A stretch of 64,000 nucleotides of DNA from Favolaschia claudopus (GCA_037176885.1 JAWWNJ010000040.1:1364001-1428000), one strand, 5' to 3'. Positions 45,468-56,676 are shown, counted from the stretch's first letter. A program made the numbers and translations. Notes: generated by a model not told the origin, from the letters alone.

Positions 45468-47987
45468 GAAAATATCGCCACAAAATCGCTAGACCCCAAT
45501 ACAACGGACGGCCAGCCCTCCACACCTTGTTCCATCACTGTCCAGGACCAGAACGGCTGGGTGGAATCTATTTTGAACAGTTGAATCCGTTGTGCGTCCA
45601 TTGCAAAGACGTATCTTCCACCAGGGACGAGACCACAAAATAGTGGTAAGAAGTTGAGATCAAGAGAGAGCTCCGCGTCAATTAGTTGCGAAGCTTGACC
45701 ATGCCACGTTTGCGGACCAACGACTGCGCGCTTTATTTCCTGGATGATCTCCTTTGAAGTCAGGCTGTCGATCACTGTGTTGGCAGGCAGGTCCACTAGT
45801 CCCAGAGCAGGCCCCCGGTCACTACCTATTGCGCGGGTCGGGTTCGCGACCAGATTCTGGGCTGATTTACTCTATGATTTTGGGTCCATCAACCATTGAT
45901 TTACTCTATTTCCGAGCGACATCAGGGGTGAAATTTGACTTTTTTCGCTCAATTTCCTGTTTTTAGCCGATTTTCCGTCAAAACTGGTGGCTCACCGTCA
46001 TCTGTGGATCCTCCAACTTGATTTCTGCTCAGAATCTTCAGCCGACGCGTCGAAAATTCAGTGTCCCGGACCCGCTCACCAGGTATGAACCTCAAAATTT
46101 CTCTCGCGCTGCGCGCGATTTACTCTATTTCTGACCAGCTTTGGCTGTTTTCAACTTGATTTACTCTATTTTCATGACCCAGGTAAGCCGTTTTTGAGGC
46201 GTTGTTTTACTCTATGGCCGACCCGCGGAATAGGTAGTGACCGGGGGCCTCCCAGAGCACCGAGCCTTCTAAAGACAGCAAGCCACACTTGCTTGATGTA
46301 GACGAGATCGTTGTAAAAGTGGCTCAACTTGAGATGTGGATTTAACCGGGGGTCATTTCGTCGTGTCCACTGAAAGCTTACCCTGGATACTTAGATCTAG
46401 AGTAGGGAATGAGCATCGAGTATGATCAAGACATGCAGTAAAATGTCTTGCCCTAGCGCGTGCAAGTCCATGGTGGGAGTTGACTTGGCGGGAACGTAGA
46501 CGGTCCATGTGACTTCCCGAAACAGGTTTCGCACGCACAAAGTACACCTCGCCAAGGTACATTCGATCAAACGAACTCTACATTATTCAATCTATCCTGG
46601 TTATGCTCAGCTCTCGAGCAAGATACTTGCAGGGTGAGAGGAGGTTAGAAGGACACCTTACTCGTGGGTGAAGGCAAGGGGATCCAAAGATAAGAAAAAA
46701 AGATATCACCTACAAAAGTTTTTTTTCAGAGGTTGGCCGACCCCCTCCCCCGTGGGAAAATGGCTTATATAAGCCCCCAAATCGGCCTATTTTCCTCATT
46801 TTTACGCGGATATGAGCTGTGGGGATGGAGACCCATCGATTCGAGCATCTGTATGGGTCATTTGAGTTGTGTGGAATGAGGAAAAAATTGACCAAATGAC
46901 GGCACCTCATGACATCGGTGGGAGATTACTCGATTTGGAGTGGCGGTCCATGCTGTAAGGCCTCTTATCAGCCCCATATGGAAATAATCTTTTGGGCTCA
47001 AACTCGACGACGACGAAGCCTATCGCTCAAAGACTTCACAGAAAGCCGTAAACTGATTCGACAGACATGCCTCACTCAAAACACACACAGCAAGATAAAG
47101 GGAAAGGTGTATAGAGAATTATTTAAGATACAGAGCTCACTATATCGCAGCGAAACCTAAAAACTACAAAGATTGTGTCGTGTAAAGCAGGAGAGCGATG
47201 AAGTCGAAAGGCGGTATTTGTTGACCGAATCAACGAAGTCCGGGATCCAGGGGAGTCAAGAATGTCAAAACTACCGAAAAAGTTGAATCGCGCGCCCGGC
47301 GCTGACTTGAAAGCTCTACCTCACCTGAGAAGTAATCTTGGTGTACATAAGTGACATTCCTGACTACTAGTAGTGCACTTGAGAAGAAATTTTGGTGCAT
47401 TGTAGATGTACTGGACTTGTTTAAGTTTTTGATGGTTCATAGGCTCTCGAAGCCATTTGTTGCCTACAATTACAAAATACAGATGCATGGAAATTCAGTT
47501 ACGGTGTCCAGTGCTGTTTTGCTCCTCTGCCGAGCCACGGAACACCACCTCTTCGATGCTTCAACTATAGAGGAGATGAACATCCCAGAAATGGCAAGAG
47601 AAATGGTTAACTTCAGTCGGGACAATAGAGTAAATAGTTAGAAATCCAATCGAGTTGAGGTATGCACAGAGGAATAGTTAATCGCGCGGAGCGCGGATTT
47701 TTTCTGCAATGGAACTTGGTCTTGAGGGTAGTTTGCAAGCCAAATGGGAGGTGTGGAAGAGGCAAATTAGCGGGCATCGGGAGATTTTAACACAGGAAAT
47801 TAGCCCGTGAACCAGTGAGAATTGTCTTCTCTCAGCTTAAGGGCAAAAGAAAACTAGGGTTAGACGGAAGAACGAGAAAGACGCGACGCGGTCGCGTCAT
47901 TTGGTTCAGTTTGCAACGCCTTCGCCGAGTTGCCGGCGTTGACGTGAGAGAAAAGACAAAGGTCTTGAAAACCATTCGCTGGTCCTA
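45468..47987. other. Non-coding; TTTACTCTATTT motif cluster
   Basis: GATTTACTCTAT or TTTACTCTAT recurs six times between 45865 and 46215, bounded by two inverted strings near 45810 (CCCCCGGTCACTACCTATTG) and 46228. This is probably another non-autonomous element of about 430 bp. The frame at 47351-47641 (96 codons, with HRLSKPFVAYNYKIQMHGNS) is unassigned. Confidence 0.4.
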
Positions 47988-48221
47988 TGTCTTTATCTCC
48001 GAAAGACATAGGTTTGAAATCAGAGGATTTTCCACGGAACGGTCGGCTTCGATAGGCAAATCAAACCGAAAAATCGTCGTTTACAGCGTTATAACAAGAT
48101 CTGAGCTGTACAGATGAGGTAGACGAGCTTTATATAATTCCTTGAGTCTCTCCCTTTTTTCTCTCATTTTTCCCTTTTTTCGTTTTGAAAAAACGCGATT
48201 TTTCCGTGGCATCCACAGACA
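47988..48221. mobile_element. TA-flanked MITE family F, copy 2 (234 bp)
   Basis: It begins TGTCTTTATCTCCGAAAGAC and ends ..GCATCCACAGACA between TA dinucleotides, as in 23968-24203. It is slightly diverged in the middle (T-rich run and GTTTTGAAAAAACGCG kept). Confidence 0.78.
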
Positions 48222-48496
48222 TAGTACATGAGCCATTTAACTTCTAAACCTGGGGTTATCATGGATCCCAGCTCGCAATCTGGATCGGTGGTGCAAGTGA
48301 CCCTTGATGCAAATCAAGGCGCGGGGGTGGTCGCAAACATGGCTGCGTTGGTTCCGAAGAGGGCTTGAGGATGCCCCCTCTGTTTAAGTGCTGGTGGTGG
48401 TGATCGCCCAGCTCTCGGCTTGACTTGAAGACTTGATAACAATCTAGTCATACTTGAGCGTGCCCCAGAAACATTAGAGCTGAGTGAAGGGCTGAC

Positions 48497-49725
48497 CTTC
48501 GTAGGCGCAAGGAAGCTTCTTCATGAAATGTGACTCCACATGTCTAGTGACACTGTGCAGAGTATACATCATGAAATTCATGCAAACTGTCATGAATTTC
48601 ATGATGTTTTGTCATGAAGCACACCATGAATTTCAAGGGGGGTTTCATGATGCTCAGAAGCTCATTTTTGCAAGATTATGACAAAACATCATGAATTTTC
48701 ATCATGAAAGAACCGAGCGATTTTTTCTGGCTAAGTCCACCAAGAGTTGTAGTGTGCTAATATCAATGATAAAGCCAATAAATCGTATCAGTCGGTCTCT
48801 GGTCTCTATCAAGTGCACACTGTTGAAAATTAGTTAACCAAATGAGGAGAACGGGGATGAACAACTTGAGACTGGGCCGTATCATGTCCATATATTGACT
48901 AAAATAACCACGCTTATAACTCCCATTTAGTCTACCTGTAGTACTCTCAACCTGACATCAGGTGTCGTACGGCGGTCTTGAGTTCGATTCCGGCTGGAGT
49001 CACTTGAGTTGGGTGGTTTATTTCTTTGCTTTGCAGCGCGCTGATTTCATGATATTTTGTTCTGAAATACTTGATAAAACATCATGAAAAAACGTCGTGA
49101 AGAGCCCCATAATCATCATGAAAACATACTTTCAATTCATGATGTTTCGTTAGCAATTTCCAGGCGATTCATCATGAATTCCTGGACATAATGTTAGGAT
49201 TTTCATGGCCAACAACATCATGAATTTCATGACCCTTCCTTTGCACAGTGTGAATGCTTGTTCCTCCCCAAAGCGCTTTCTACAGGCATCCCATTTACAT
49301 GAATGTTTCCCTTCTTCGCTAACATGGAACCTGTGGATATGGACCAGCAAGCTTCCCAGTGAGTTTAGAATGGCGGTGCACCGACGCCATCTACAAGGCC
49401 GATGTGCTAGGCGAGAGAAAGAAGTCATAAGAGCCAGACTTTCTTCCGGCACTTTTGAGGAATGTAATCCAATCAGTGTTGGCTGCAGGATGCCCCTGAA
49501 TGGTGATGGGAAGGCCGTGATATCGTGAAAGCTCAACGGAGACCTCCCTCGACAGCTTACTTGAGGACCCCCTTCGCCCAGGCCAGACGTTCGGCGATGA
49601 TGCAAACCGTCGTCGAGATACGTTCCACCACTGTTACAAGCTTGACAAGGCGCCAACAAGATGAACGGAGCGAGCTTGCGGCCGCGACTTGATTCAGAGG
49701 GGACGATATACGGACTGCAAAACAA
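48497..49725 (-). pseudogene. C2H2 zinc-finger gene split by a CACTA-type MITE
   Basis: An exon starts after a CCTAG acceptor at 49407. It reads CRWRRCTAILNS..HIHRFH (finger 1) and CKWDACRKRFGEEQAF, where it is cut by the element at 48551-49250. Across the 3-bp target duplication the frame resumes at 48550 with TRHVESHF and LPCAYEG, ending at a GTCAGC donor at 48496. Removing the element restores a C-x4-C-x12-H-x3-H finger exactly, so this was a real coding exon when the element landed. An upstream exon or exons may lie at about 49438-49725 (GILQPTLIGLHSSKVPEESL). The gene encoded a fungal GLI/ZAP1-like multi-finger DNA-binding protein; which one is unknown. Confidence 0.65.
48551..49250. mobile_element. 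CACTA-type MITE (700 bp) with ATGAAATTCAT array
   Basis: Ends are CACTGTGCA, ten variable bases, CATGAAATTCATG, and the same inverted on the right. The flanking 3-bp duplication is tga (48548-48550 and 49251-49253). Both subterminal zones are filled with CATGAAATTCATGA and AAACATCATGA motifs. There is no transposase. The architecture matches 14326-16128 with a different motif. Confidence 0.92.
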
Positions 49726-50001
49726 ATTCGGAAGGGGATCGAATTCGGTGCGATAAGGGTTCCATTGTGCTTACACTTCAGTCTGAAGCCTGTCCGTGGA
49801 GGGATGTTTGTGACCCTCCGATGACAAGCTGAGATTCAACTGCTATACGGGAGGTGTGAGAACTAGTACTGTCCCTGGCGCATGTAAGGATGGGCTTACT
49901 GCGGATAGTTCCTGACAGACTCTTAAATGTGTAGAGTCGCATTGGGCAGCCTGCCGGATGTTGAGCGAAGACGCCCATGGCAATGATGAGTGCGTTGCCT
50001 A

Positions 50002-50509
50002 TGGTGGGGGACGTGACTTCATGTCAGACCGGAATTTTTGGAATTTTGACCTGAAACCTGGCCAGATCAACTCGAAATACCCAAGAGTGGGTGTTTTCCA
50101 AAATTTTGGACCGTGGGAACTTTTTGATGGAGAAACAGGTTTTCAAGGGGGAGAAGTACCGTTGAGGTAAAACTTGGGAGAGCTTTTGAGATTTCCAGTA
50201 GCTCTTATAAGTTTGTTTTGGACCCAATACTCAAATCACTAAGTTACTCTTTGGGGCATATTGGGTATTGATGGGCCATCAAATTGCCCCCGGCAGAGCC
50301 ATTTCGGATCAATTTCCCCTTTAGGATGGCCAAATTTGTGGTCAAAATCACGAAAGTCAATGGGTAGTAAATCTGCTCCATACAATCTCTTCTACTCTTC
50401 AAAAGGAAGCCATTTATGCAATATCAAGAAATTTGGGTGACTGTCACATGAGTTATTAGCGTCACAATGTTCACCGTAAAACATTGTCACGAACTCACGT
50501 CCCCCACCA
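50002..50509. mobile_element. Tc1/mariner-type MITE family H, complete copy (508 bp)
   Basis: Ends TGGTGGGGGACGTGA..TCACGTCCCCCACCA are flanked by TA. It is inverted relative to 5041-5773 and provides the empty site for the element nested in that copy (near 50170). Confidence 0.9.
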
Positions 50510-51313
50510 TACGGCAAGAGACAGGTCTTCCAGAAATCTAATACATATATAAGTCATACACTTGATGAGACTGGGAAACTAGGTCAGGGATGGGATGGAT
50601 GAGATGATCAGACGCCTCACCAATGTCTCATTCGGACTGCCCATGAGGCGGCAAGGAAAGAGGGAGATAATGATAACGCTTTGGCCCGAATTTCGTGATG
50701 TTTTGTTACGAAGCACATAAGTATATATACACTGTAGAGAGAAGTCGCAGCCGGAACAGCCGCGCGTGCGCTGGCTCGTTCGACCGTGGCATAGGGCCAG
50801 CCTGACCGCGCGACCGCGGTCGGCATGACTGTGCCCGCACGGCCATCTCAGCTGCGTTATGGCCAATTTCGCGGTCAACCTGGCTGCGCTACCACAGCCA
50901 GCGCGACCGTGGCCCACAGTCAGTGCAGCCGCGCCTTCAGGAACTGGCAGCCAACGTTCACGAAAGGCAATAAGCCTTCGTCAACACTTCCCGTCACCAG
51001 CTCCACTTCAGCCGAATCTGATTTTCGCTTCCGCCACCCAAAGAACACCAGGACAAAACAGGGGGTTAAAAGAACTGAGGATCAAGACTCAGCTGCTACT
51101 TACTTGCCCAGAGCTTGACAGGGCCATGACTTGCGAGCTTGATGTGGTACGGCAACGCCCCACAAAGTGGTGCTCCCGGCTTTGCCGATGACAGAATCGT
51201 CAACAAACGTAAGCACAAACGAACGAGCACCACTCAATCGAACCCCGTATATTGTTTCCAAAACGGCTGTAGAGTCGGTGCTCCACTTTTTGATGAGTCT
51301 CGGATATAGAGCC
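50510..51313. mobile_element. GC-rich inverted tract and truncated MITE family I copy
   Basis: 50740-50950 is dense in GACCGCG, GGCCA and CAGCCGCG motifs in both orientations. 50985-51270 is an inverted, left-truncated copy of 61386-61786 ending ..CCAAAACGGCTG followed by TA. No gene is seen. Confidence 0.6.
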
Positions 51314-51728
51314 TAGGGCTTGAACCCGTCCGTCATGGTGACGGACGGACGGGACGGGCTGACGGACGCCGTCCGTCCTGGGCTTGAGTGTGCTCATCTG
51401 ACGGACGGTGACTGACGGCGATGTGCCGTCTCTCGCCGTCGGACTTCCTGCCAAGCTGAAACTGGTGCTAAATGGCGTGCCGAGGTATGGAACAGGTTTC
51501 TGCATGATTCCGAGGAATGTACTCATCAGATTTCGAGCATCTTCACATGTATTGGGCGGAAATGACCCCATTTTGAGGTCCGGCAACCGTCGAGACGGAC
51601 GGGACGGACGGACGGCACCCGTCCGTCTCGAGCCTAGATCCTTCTGACGGACGGGTCACCTCTTGCCGTCACATCCTGACGGCCGTTTCGTGACGGACGA
51701 CGGACGGGACGGACGGGTTTAAGCCCTA
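51314..51728. mobile_element. Non-autonomous hAT-type element (415 bp)
   Basis: Ends TAGGGCTTGAACCCGTCCGT and complement (TAGGGCTTAAACCCGTCCGT) are flanked by an exact 8-bp duplication ATAGAGCC (51306-51313 and 51729-51736). GACGG/CCGTC motifs fill both ends. No coding capacity. Confidence 0.93.
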
Positions 51729-51736
51729 ATAGAGCC

Positions 51737-52187
51737 GGATATTTGGGGAGAACGAGGTCGCGTTGTCTGGCTTTTCAATAAACCTTTCTATGCGGTCGAT
51801 GACGCACAGATCCACCCCCCGAGACCATTGCGTATTTATGTGGGGCGGGGCCACTGGAGCCATGATTGGGGGAGCTTGCTCCCCCTTTATCAGAGCCGTC
51901 ACCGAAAAGCAATAAGCTGTGCTCTTGCACTTTTGATGGGTATCGTGACGTCTGATGTGATCGATGAAGCCGTGATAAATTGCTGTTCCAGTGTAATGCC
52001 GCGATGTTCCTGCTGATCTTTCGGCAACACTGCTTGATCCTGTCTGATGGAAGCATGTGCTGCACTGATTGACCTACCCCCGAGTTCATAAATAGGTTTC
52101 TTAGTCTTTCTTAGATGATGTGTGAGTAGAATATTGAGTACATAATGGCACTCAACAACCTGGCTCGTGGACTTGGCGAAAATTTGA
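51737..52187. other. Non-coding stretch
   Basis: Frames on both strands (51775-52210) are unsupported; no gene is seen. Confidence 0.35.
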
Positions 52188-52383
52188 CAGTCTTGTATGA
52201 TGAAATTCATGACGTTTTGTCATGAATTCATATGGTCAAGGACTATTGTAAAAATGGGTTTCATGGGTTTCTGAGCATCATGAAAGGCATCTTGAATTTC
52301 ATGATGTGGTTCATGACAAAACATCAGGAATCTTGAAATTCCTCATTATTGTTTTGAATTTCATGACAAATACCTCGCACAGT
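52188..52383. mobile_element. Degenerate CACTA-type MITE related to 48551-49250
   Basis: Repeated ATGAAATTCATGA and GACAAAACATCA motifs match the 48551 element. The right end reads ..GCACAGT and TGA lies on both sides (52185-52187 and 52384-52386). The left terminus is decayed. Confidence 0.55.
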
Positions 52384-52386
52384 TGA

Positions 52387-53078
52387 CGATTTGAAGGCGG
52401 TATTACGGGGAGAGTCGCGAGGAGGGTACAAGGATCCCAAGCATGACCCTTTTGTCCGGGTGCGACTTGAGGGTATGCGTACTTTCTTGAATTTATACAC
52501 CGACCCGCGGTCCAAAACCTACGGTTTGTGGAGTGCATCTGCATTACAAGCCAGTGTTGGACTTGGGAAGGGGACTCATTGCTTGATAAATTAATTCTTG
52601 GTATGATTTTTGCACAAGTGTAGCGGCCTTTGTTCTATATCTTGTATTTTTACCCCGTATATACAGTTGCGGCGAAATCAATTTACCTTCCAAATATGGA
52701 AATTTCAATCAATCCCCGTCCTTTGCTTGGATATGAATGATTTTCTCGAGCGGCAAGTTGACTAAACTGTTGAGAGCCTCAAGCCGGTATGTTGGGTGTA
52801 GAAAAATCTCTGTTTTTGCATGGATTTTGCCGAGCTGGCGGGCGGGCTCGTCCAGGAAAATCCAGCCAAAACCTATGAGAAACATGACAGATGCGGCTTG
52901 TTTGCGTGGGTAGACCTATTCTACACAAGGAATACATCCCGTCTATACTATTTCCGCCGACCAGTGAGTCGTTTTTCTGCGCAGTAGGGCGGCTTTGATG
53001 GAAATTTCCATATTTGGTAAGTAAAGTGATTTCGCCGCAACTGTATGTAGCTGTAGCACTTCCGTATATCTTGTAGAG
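52387..53078. other. Non-coding; inverted pair around 52670-53045
   Basis: TACAGTTGCGGCGAAATCA at 52665 and TTTCGCCGCAACTGTA at 53030 are inverted, with TTCCAAATATGGAAATTTC and GGAAATTTCCATATTTGG next to them. This is therefore a TIR element of about 380 bp (about 52664-53046) with TA at both sides. Confidence 0.65.
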
Positions 53079-54114
53079 CTATTTGAATGTATATTGACGT
53101 ATCGACACTTGGGAACAAGGGGGAATCGGGATTCGAAAATCGGATATAGGGTCGAGGGGTTCAGGTGGGGTCTGGTTAGCGTCTGAAGTTACAGGAGGAG
53201 CAGTCACTTGCCTGCCGCCAAGAGGCGGAGGCGGTCCACAAGCATAATGCTCGGTGACTACCCCCCCTCGCTTTCCACGGGCGCCGTAGACTGCACTGAG
53301 TTCTACGCTCGGATCCGTCGTAACTTCAGTGGGGAGGTTGGCGGGTCGTTTGGCCAGTCGCACGCCACGAGCTGGTACGTCCGTCGGCCAGGAAACAACG
53401 GGAAGTAGTTCGACATAGTGAAGGGGAGAGGCGCGATGAGGTCGTTTGGGTGGCCTAGCAATGGCGTCCTTGACGAGAGGAATGATTCCATGCGAAGGAG
53501 GCAGTGTTAGATACCTTGCGAGACGGTGCAGGAGGGCGGACTTGAGCCTGAGAGGTGCTGGGAGTAACCCTGCTTCTTTCTCGAGAGCATCGCGAGATGC
53601 GTTACGGTAACCGCCAATAATGCAACGCGCGACGCACTTGTTAATATTCTCGAGCGGTTTTAGCGCCTTCTCAGGAACGGGGAAGAAGGAGTTGACCCCA
53701 TAATCTGCACGAGGGAGAACGACCGCACGCGCAAGGTCTCGGACCATCAGTGGTTTCAGTCCCCAAACGGCGTGAGTGAGGGCGATAGCAGCGTTGAGTG
53801 ATCTCGCTGCTGACGCGGAGCGGTATTTAATATGCACCTCACCCGTTAGTTTGGAATCAATCCATACCCCCACCCACTTGACAACCTCTGCAGGATGTAT
53901 CACGACTCCATCGAAAACGACAACATATCGGGACAAATCGGTGCGGCCAGGGGTGTGGTGAATGAGTTCAGTCTTGGAGCTCTCAAACGTCGCTTCATCC
54001 GTTCTAGCCCATTCCGCCGCAATGTCGGCTGCCTTGTTGAGAACAGAGCAATTTTGAGTTGGAGATTTGCTCGCGGTGCTGAAATTGGTGTCGTCGACAA
54101 ATCCGTATCGCCAA
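53079..54114 (-). pseudogene. LINE reverse transcriptase fragment, copy 2, fused to DIRS ORF
   Basis: The minus strand carries the same RT segment as 11046-11545, from WRYGFVDDTNF through SSKTELIHHTPG. In a frame open from 53936 it continues with SRYVVVFDGVVIHP, WVGVWIDSKLTGEVHIKYRS, PRADYGVNSFFPV and NKCVARCIIGGYRNASRDAL, ending at 53079. Upstream of the FVDD box it abuts the DIRS RNase H at about 54114. The N-terminal palm, endonuclease and ORF1 are lacking. It was once part of a self-copying non-LTR element; here it is dead. Confidence 0.8.
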
Positions 54115-55863
54115 CCCAGCCCAACAGTGGCCCCAGAGCTCCGCAGCCCTCAACACAGCACGCATTTCCTTCCAATGGATCGGATGACGTGCATACTTCG
54201 CTGGTACAGGCTCAGTGAAGAACAGATCGCCGCTACCCCAATGGCCACCCAGACCTAGCTTACCACTCGCATCTGTAAAGATTTCGACAGTGGGACGTGG
54301 AGGTCCAATAGCAAAAATGCCATTGAAAGACGGGAGGAAGGTATTCCACCATGCAATGTCGAGGCGGGCAGAGGAAGGAAGACGGCGGCGGTGGTGGCGG
54401 GGAAGGAGGGAAAGGCGGCGCATGAAGTCCCGAATACGGCGAGTGAAGAATCGACCAACCGGAATTACCGACTGAGCAAAGACGAGATGGCCGCAGAGCT
54501 GCTCGAGGTCGTAGTGGCTCGCAGATCGACGGGACAGGCACCCATCCAGAAGAACAAGGAGGCGAGCAAGCTTGTCCTGAGGAAGACGAGCCTGCATAGC
54601 AATACTGTCCAGCTCAATGCCGAGGAACTCGAGGCAGTGAGTCGGACCCTGCTCCTTGTCACTGGAGATTGAAAAGCCCAACTCGGCAGCAACGGTCCGG
54701 AAGACTGCACGACCATGACGGGCGTACTCCACCCCCTTCGCAGCAGGAGTAACGTTGAACCAATCATCCAGGTAGTGCTGAATGAGCTTCATGACATCAT
54801 CACGGCAGAGCAAAATCCAGTGATGAGCCTCCGCAAAGTAGTTGTACAGGCGGGGGCCTGTACGAACACCAAACGGTAGGAAGATGTCAAGGAACAGGCG
54901 CAACTTCCACTCGAAACCCATCAGATGCACATGGTCAGGGTGAATCGGAATATGCCTGAATGCAGCCTCCAGATCTGCCTTATAAAGGAAGGATCCAGGG
55001 CCAGCTTCCCGTATGCGATCAATTGCCCCCATAACAGCCTCGTAGACCAGATGGCCATACTCAGCTGGGATCGCGCCATTGACAGAGGATCCATGGGGAT
55101 ACGAGAGATGGTGAATCCGACGACGTTTCTCGCTATATTTCTTGGGTACAGAACCCAGCGGAGAAAAGACAGGCTTGACAGTATCAGCCATGTCCGTGAT
55201 ATCAATGATACGCCCAAGAGAAACCTCATGGGCAATATCCTTGTCCACCGTCTCGGGAAACGCAAGTGCAGAGGGAAGGGGTGCAGGGGCCGAAGAGGAG
55301 GGGGAAGGCATACGTGCAGGATCCACACCAAGAAGAACACCATAGCGAATAGCAGACACAAGGGTGTCCGCAAACTGACGGTCTGGATAATCAATCAGCG
55401 CACTGGCCCAAGCGTCAGGATGTAGCTTCGTGGGCGGCATTGACTTTGAATGGGGAGATGTGAGGGGGAAGAGCAGATTGGTGTTTGGGCGAGCCGGGGG
55501 AAAAGGAGGCATTGGGGGTATCTCGGAAAGAATGGGAGCATGGTCAGATTCGACGACGCTGGTAGATGATAGGGGAGATGAGACTTTCCTGCTCATTGAG
55601 CAGGGAGAGCCAGAAGCATCTCCCCCTCGCTCACCCGGCTTCATTAACACACCAACAGGGGGATTTTCCTGAGGCGGAGTAGGCCGAGCTACATCTGGGG
55701 GTTTTGACGAACGACGTGCGCAGAAAGCCGCAGTGTGAGCACGGTCACCGCAATGGGAGCAAACATGACGACGGGGACACCGGCGTCGACCATCCCAACA
55801 CCCTCCAACGCGATTATGGCCCCAGCATATCTGAGAGCGCACCCGAGTCCCAGCAGTCATCAA
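54115..55863 (-). CDS. DIRS-type retroelement ORF: zinc knuckle, RT, RNase H N-part
   Basis: A single uninterrupted frame of about 580 codons. The Cys/His cluster (HVCSHCGDRAHTAAFC) at residues 10-45 ends a gag-like part. The RT reads HHLSYPHGSSVNGAIP, LYKADLEAAFRHIPIHPDH, FLPFGVRTGPRLYNYFAEA and the catalytic YLDDWF, then LEFLGIELDS. RNase H begins IFTDASGKLGLGGHWGSGD and HWKEMRAVLRAAELWGHCW and is cut at 54114 by LINE sequence. The C-terminal RNase H and tyrosine recombinase found at 38485-40648 would complete the element. Absence of stops in 1.75 kb suggests recent mobility. The start at 55863 is the first ATG pair after the gag region and is uncertain. Confidence 0.82.
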
Positions 55864-56464
55864 AATTCATCTGGCGGTGTCCATGGTCCTCGGTCGGGAA
55901 CACCAAAGCGAAGAACTCCATCAACTTGAATGAGTCTGGGGATAGGCCGAAGAGGAGGCATCGAAGTCGACCAGCCGAAGGCGGGGGAGAGGATGAGATG
56001 GCAGCGGAAGCACCCAGAAAGGAAGGGAAAACACGAAAAAAGAGGGTATGACGGCGACGGGGGGACAAGACTAGAAGCGGGGAAGGAGACTCGAGGTCAT
56101 GGAGGGGGAGGGGCTGGAGAAGAGAAGGTCTCAAAGAGACGGAGTCACCGAGCCAAAGGCGCGATGCGGAGGCGGGCGAGACGAAAAGAATGAGGAGACA
56201 TGTGACTGATGGGTGATCGCTTTAGCCAATCCCTTCGGTCTGTCCAGACCACCTATGTCCGAAGTCGGAATGATGCGAACCAACAAATTCATATCCTGAC
56301 AAGATATGGCATTGCAAGTACCCATTCTGGAAAGCCCATATGGAAATGATTTTATATGTTTTCCCCGAGTCCAATGCGCGGGTGTGTCCCAGTGCCAGTG
56401 GTTGTGCAAAAAGTTGGGTATTCTTCACTGGAGTACTACTCATGATAACCGGCGCAGACGGATA
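55864..56464. other. Upstream flank of the DIRS ORF
   Basis: Minus-strand frames at 55814-56134 look gag-like in part (Pro/Leu-rich, LVLSPRRRHTLFFRVFPSFL), but frame and domain are unclear. It could be the 5' gag region of the DIRS element with frameshifts. Confidence 0.3.
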
Positions 56465-56676
56465 CACTGACTCGGAAAAAGTATGGGATCACCTGGTTTT
56501 CAAACTTTTGGCTTGAACTGCGGGGCGAGTGAGCAAATTTTGGGGGTGATATATAGTGCTTCGTATACCTCTAGGAGTACCCTTTCTACATGTATTAACT
56601 CGACGTCCGATGTGCGCGCGTTGTCGTCAGAGAGCGTGATTATCGCGTACACGTGACCCAATACTTTTTCCGCATA

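Noticed and set aside
54260..55425. Several ORFs of 80-166 codons on both strands
   Set aside because: All are shadows of the DIRS RT ORF.
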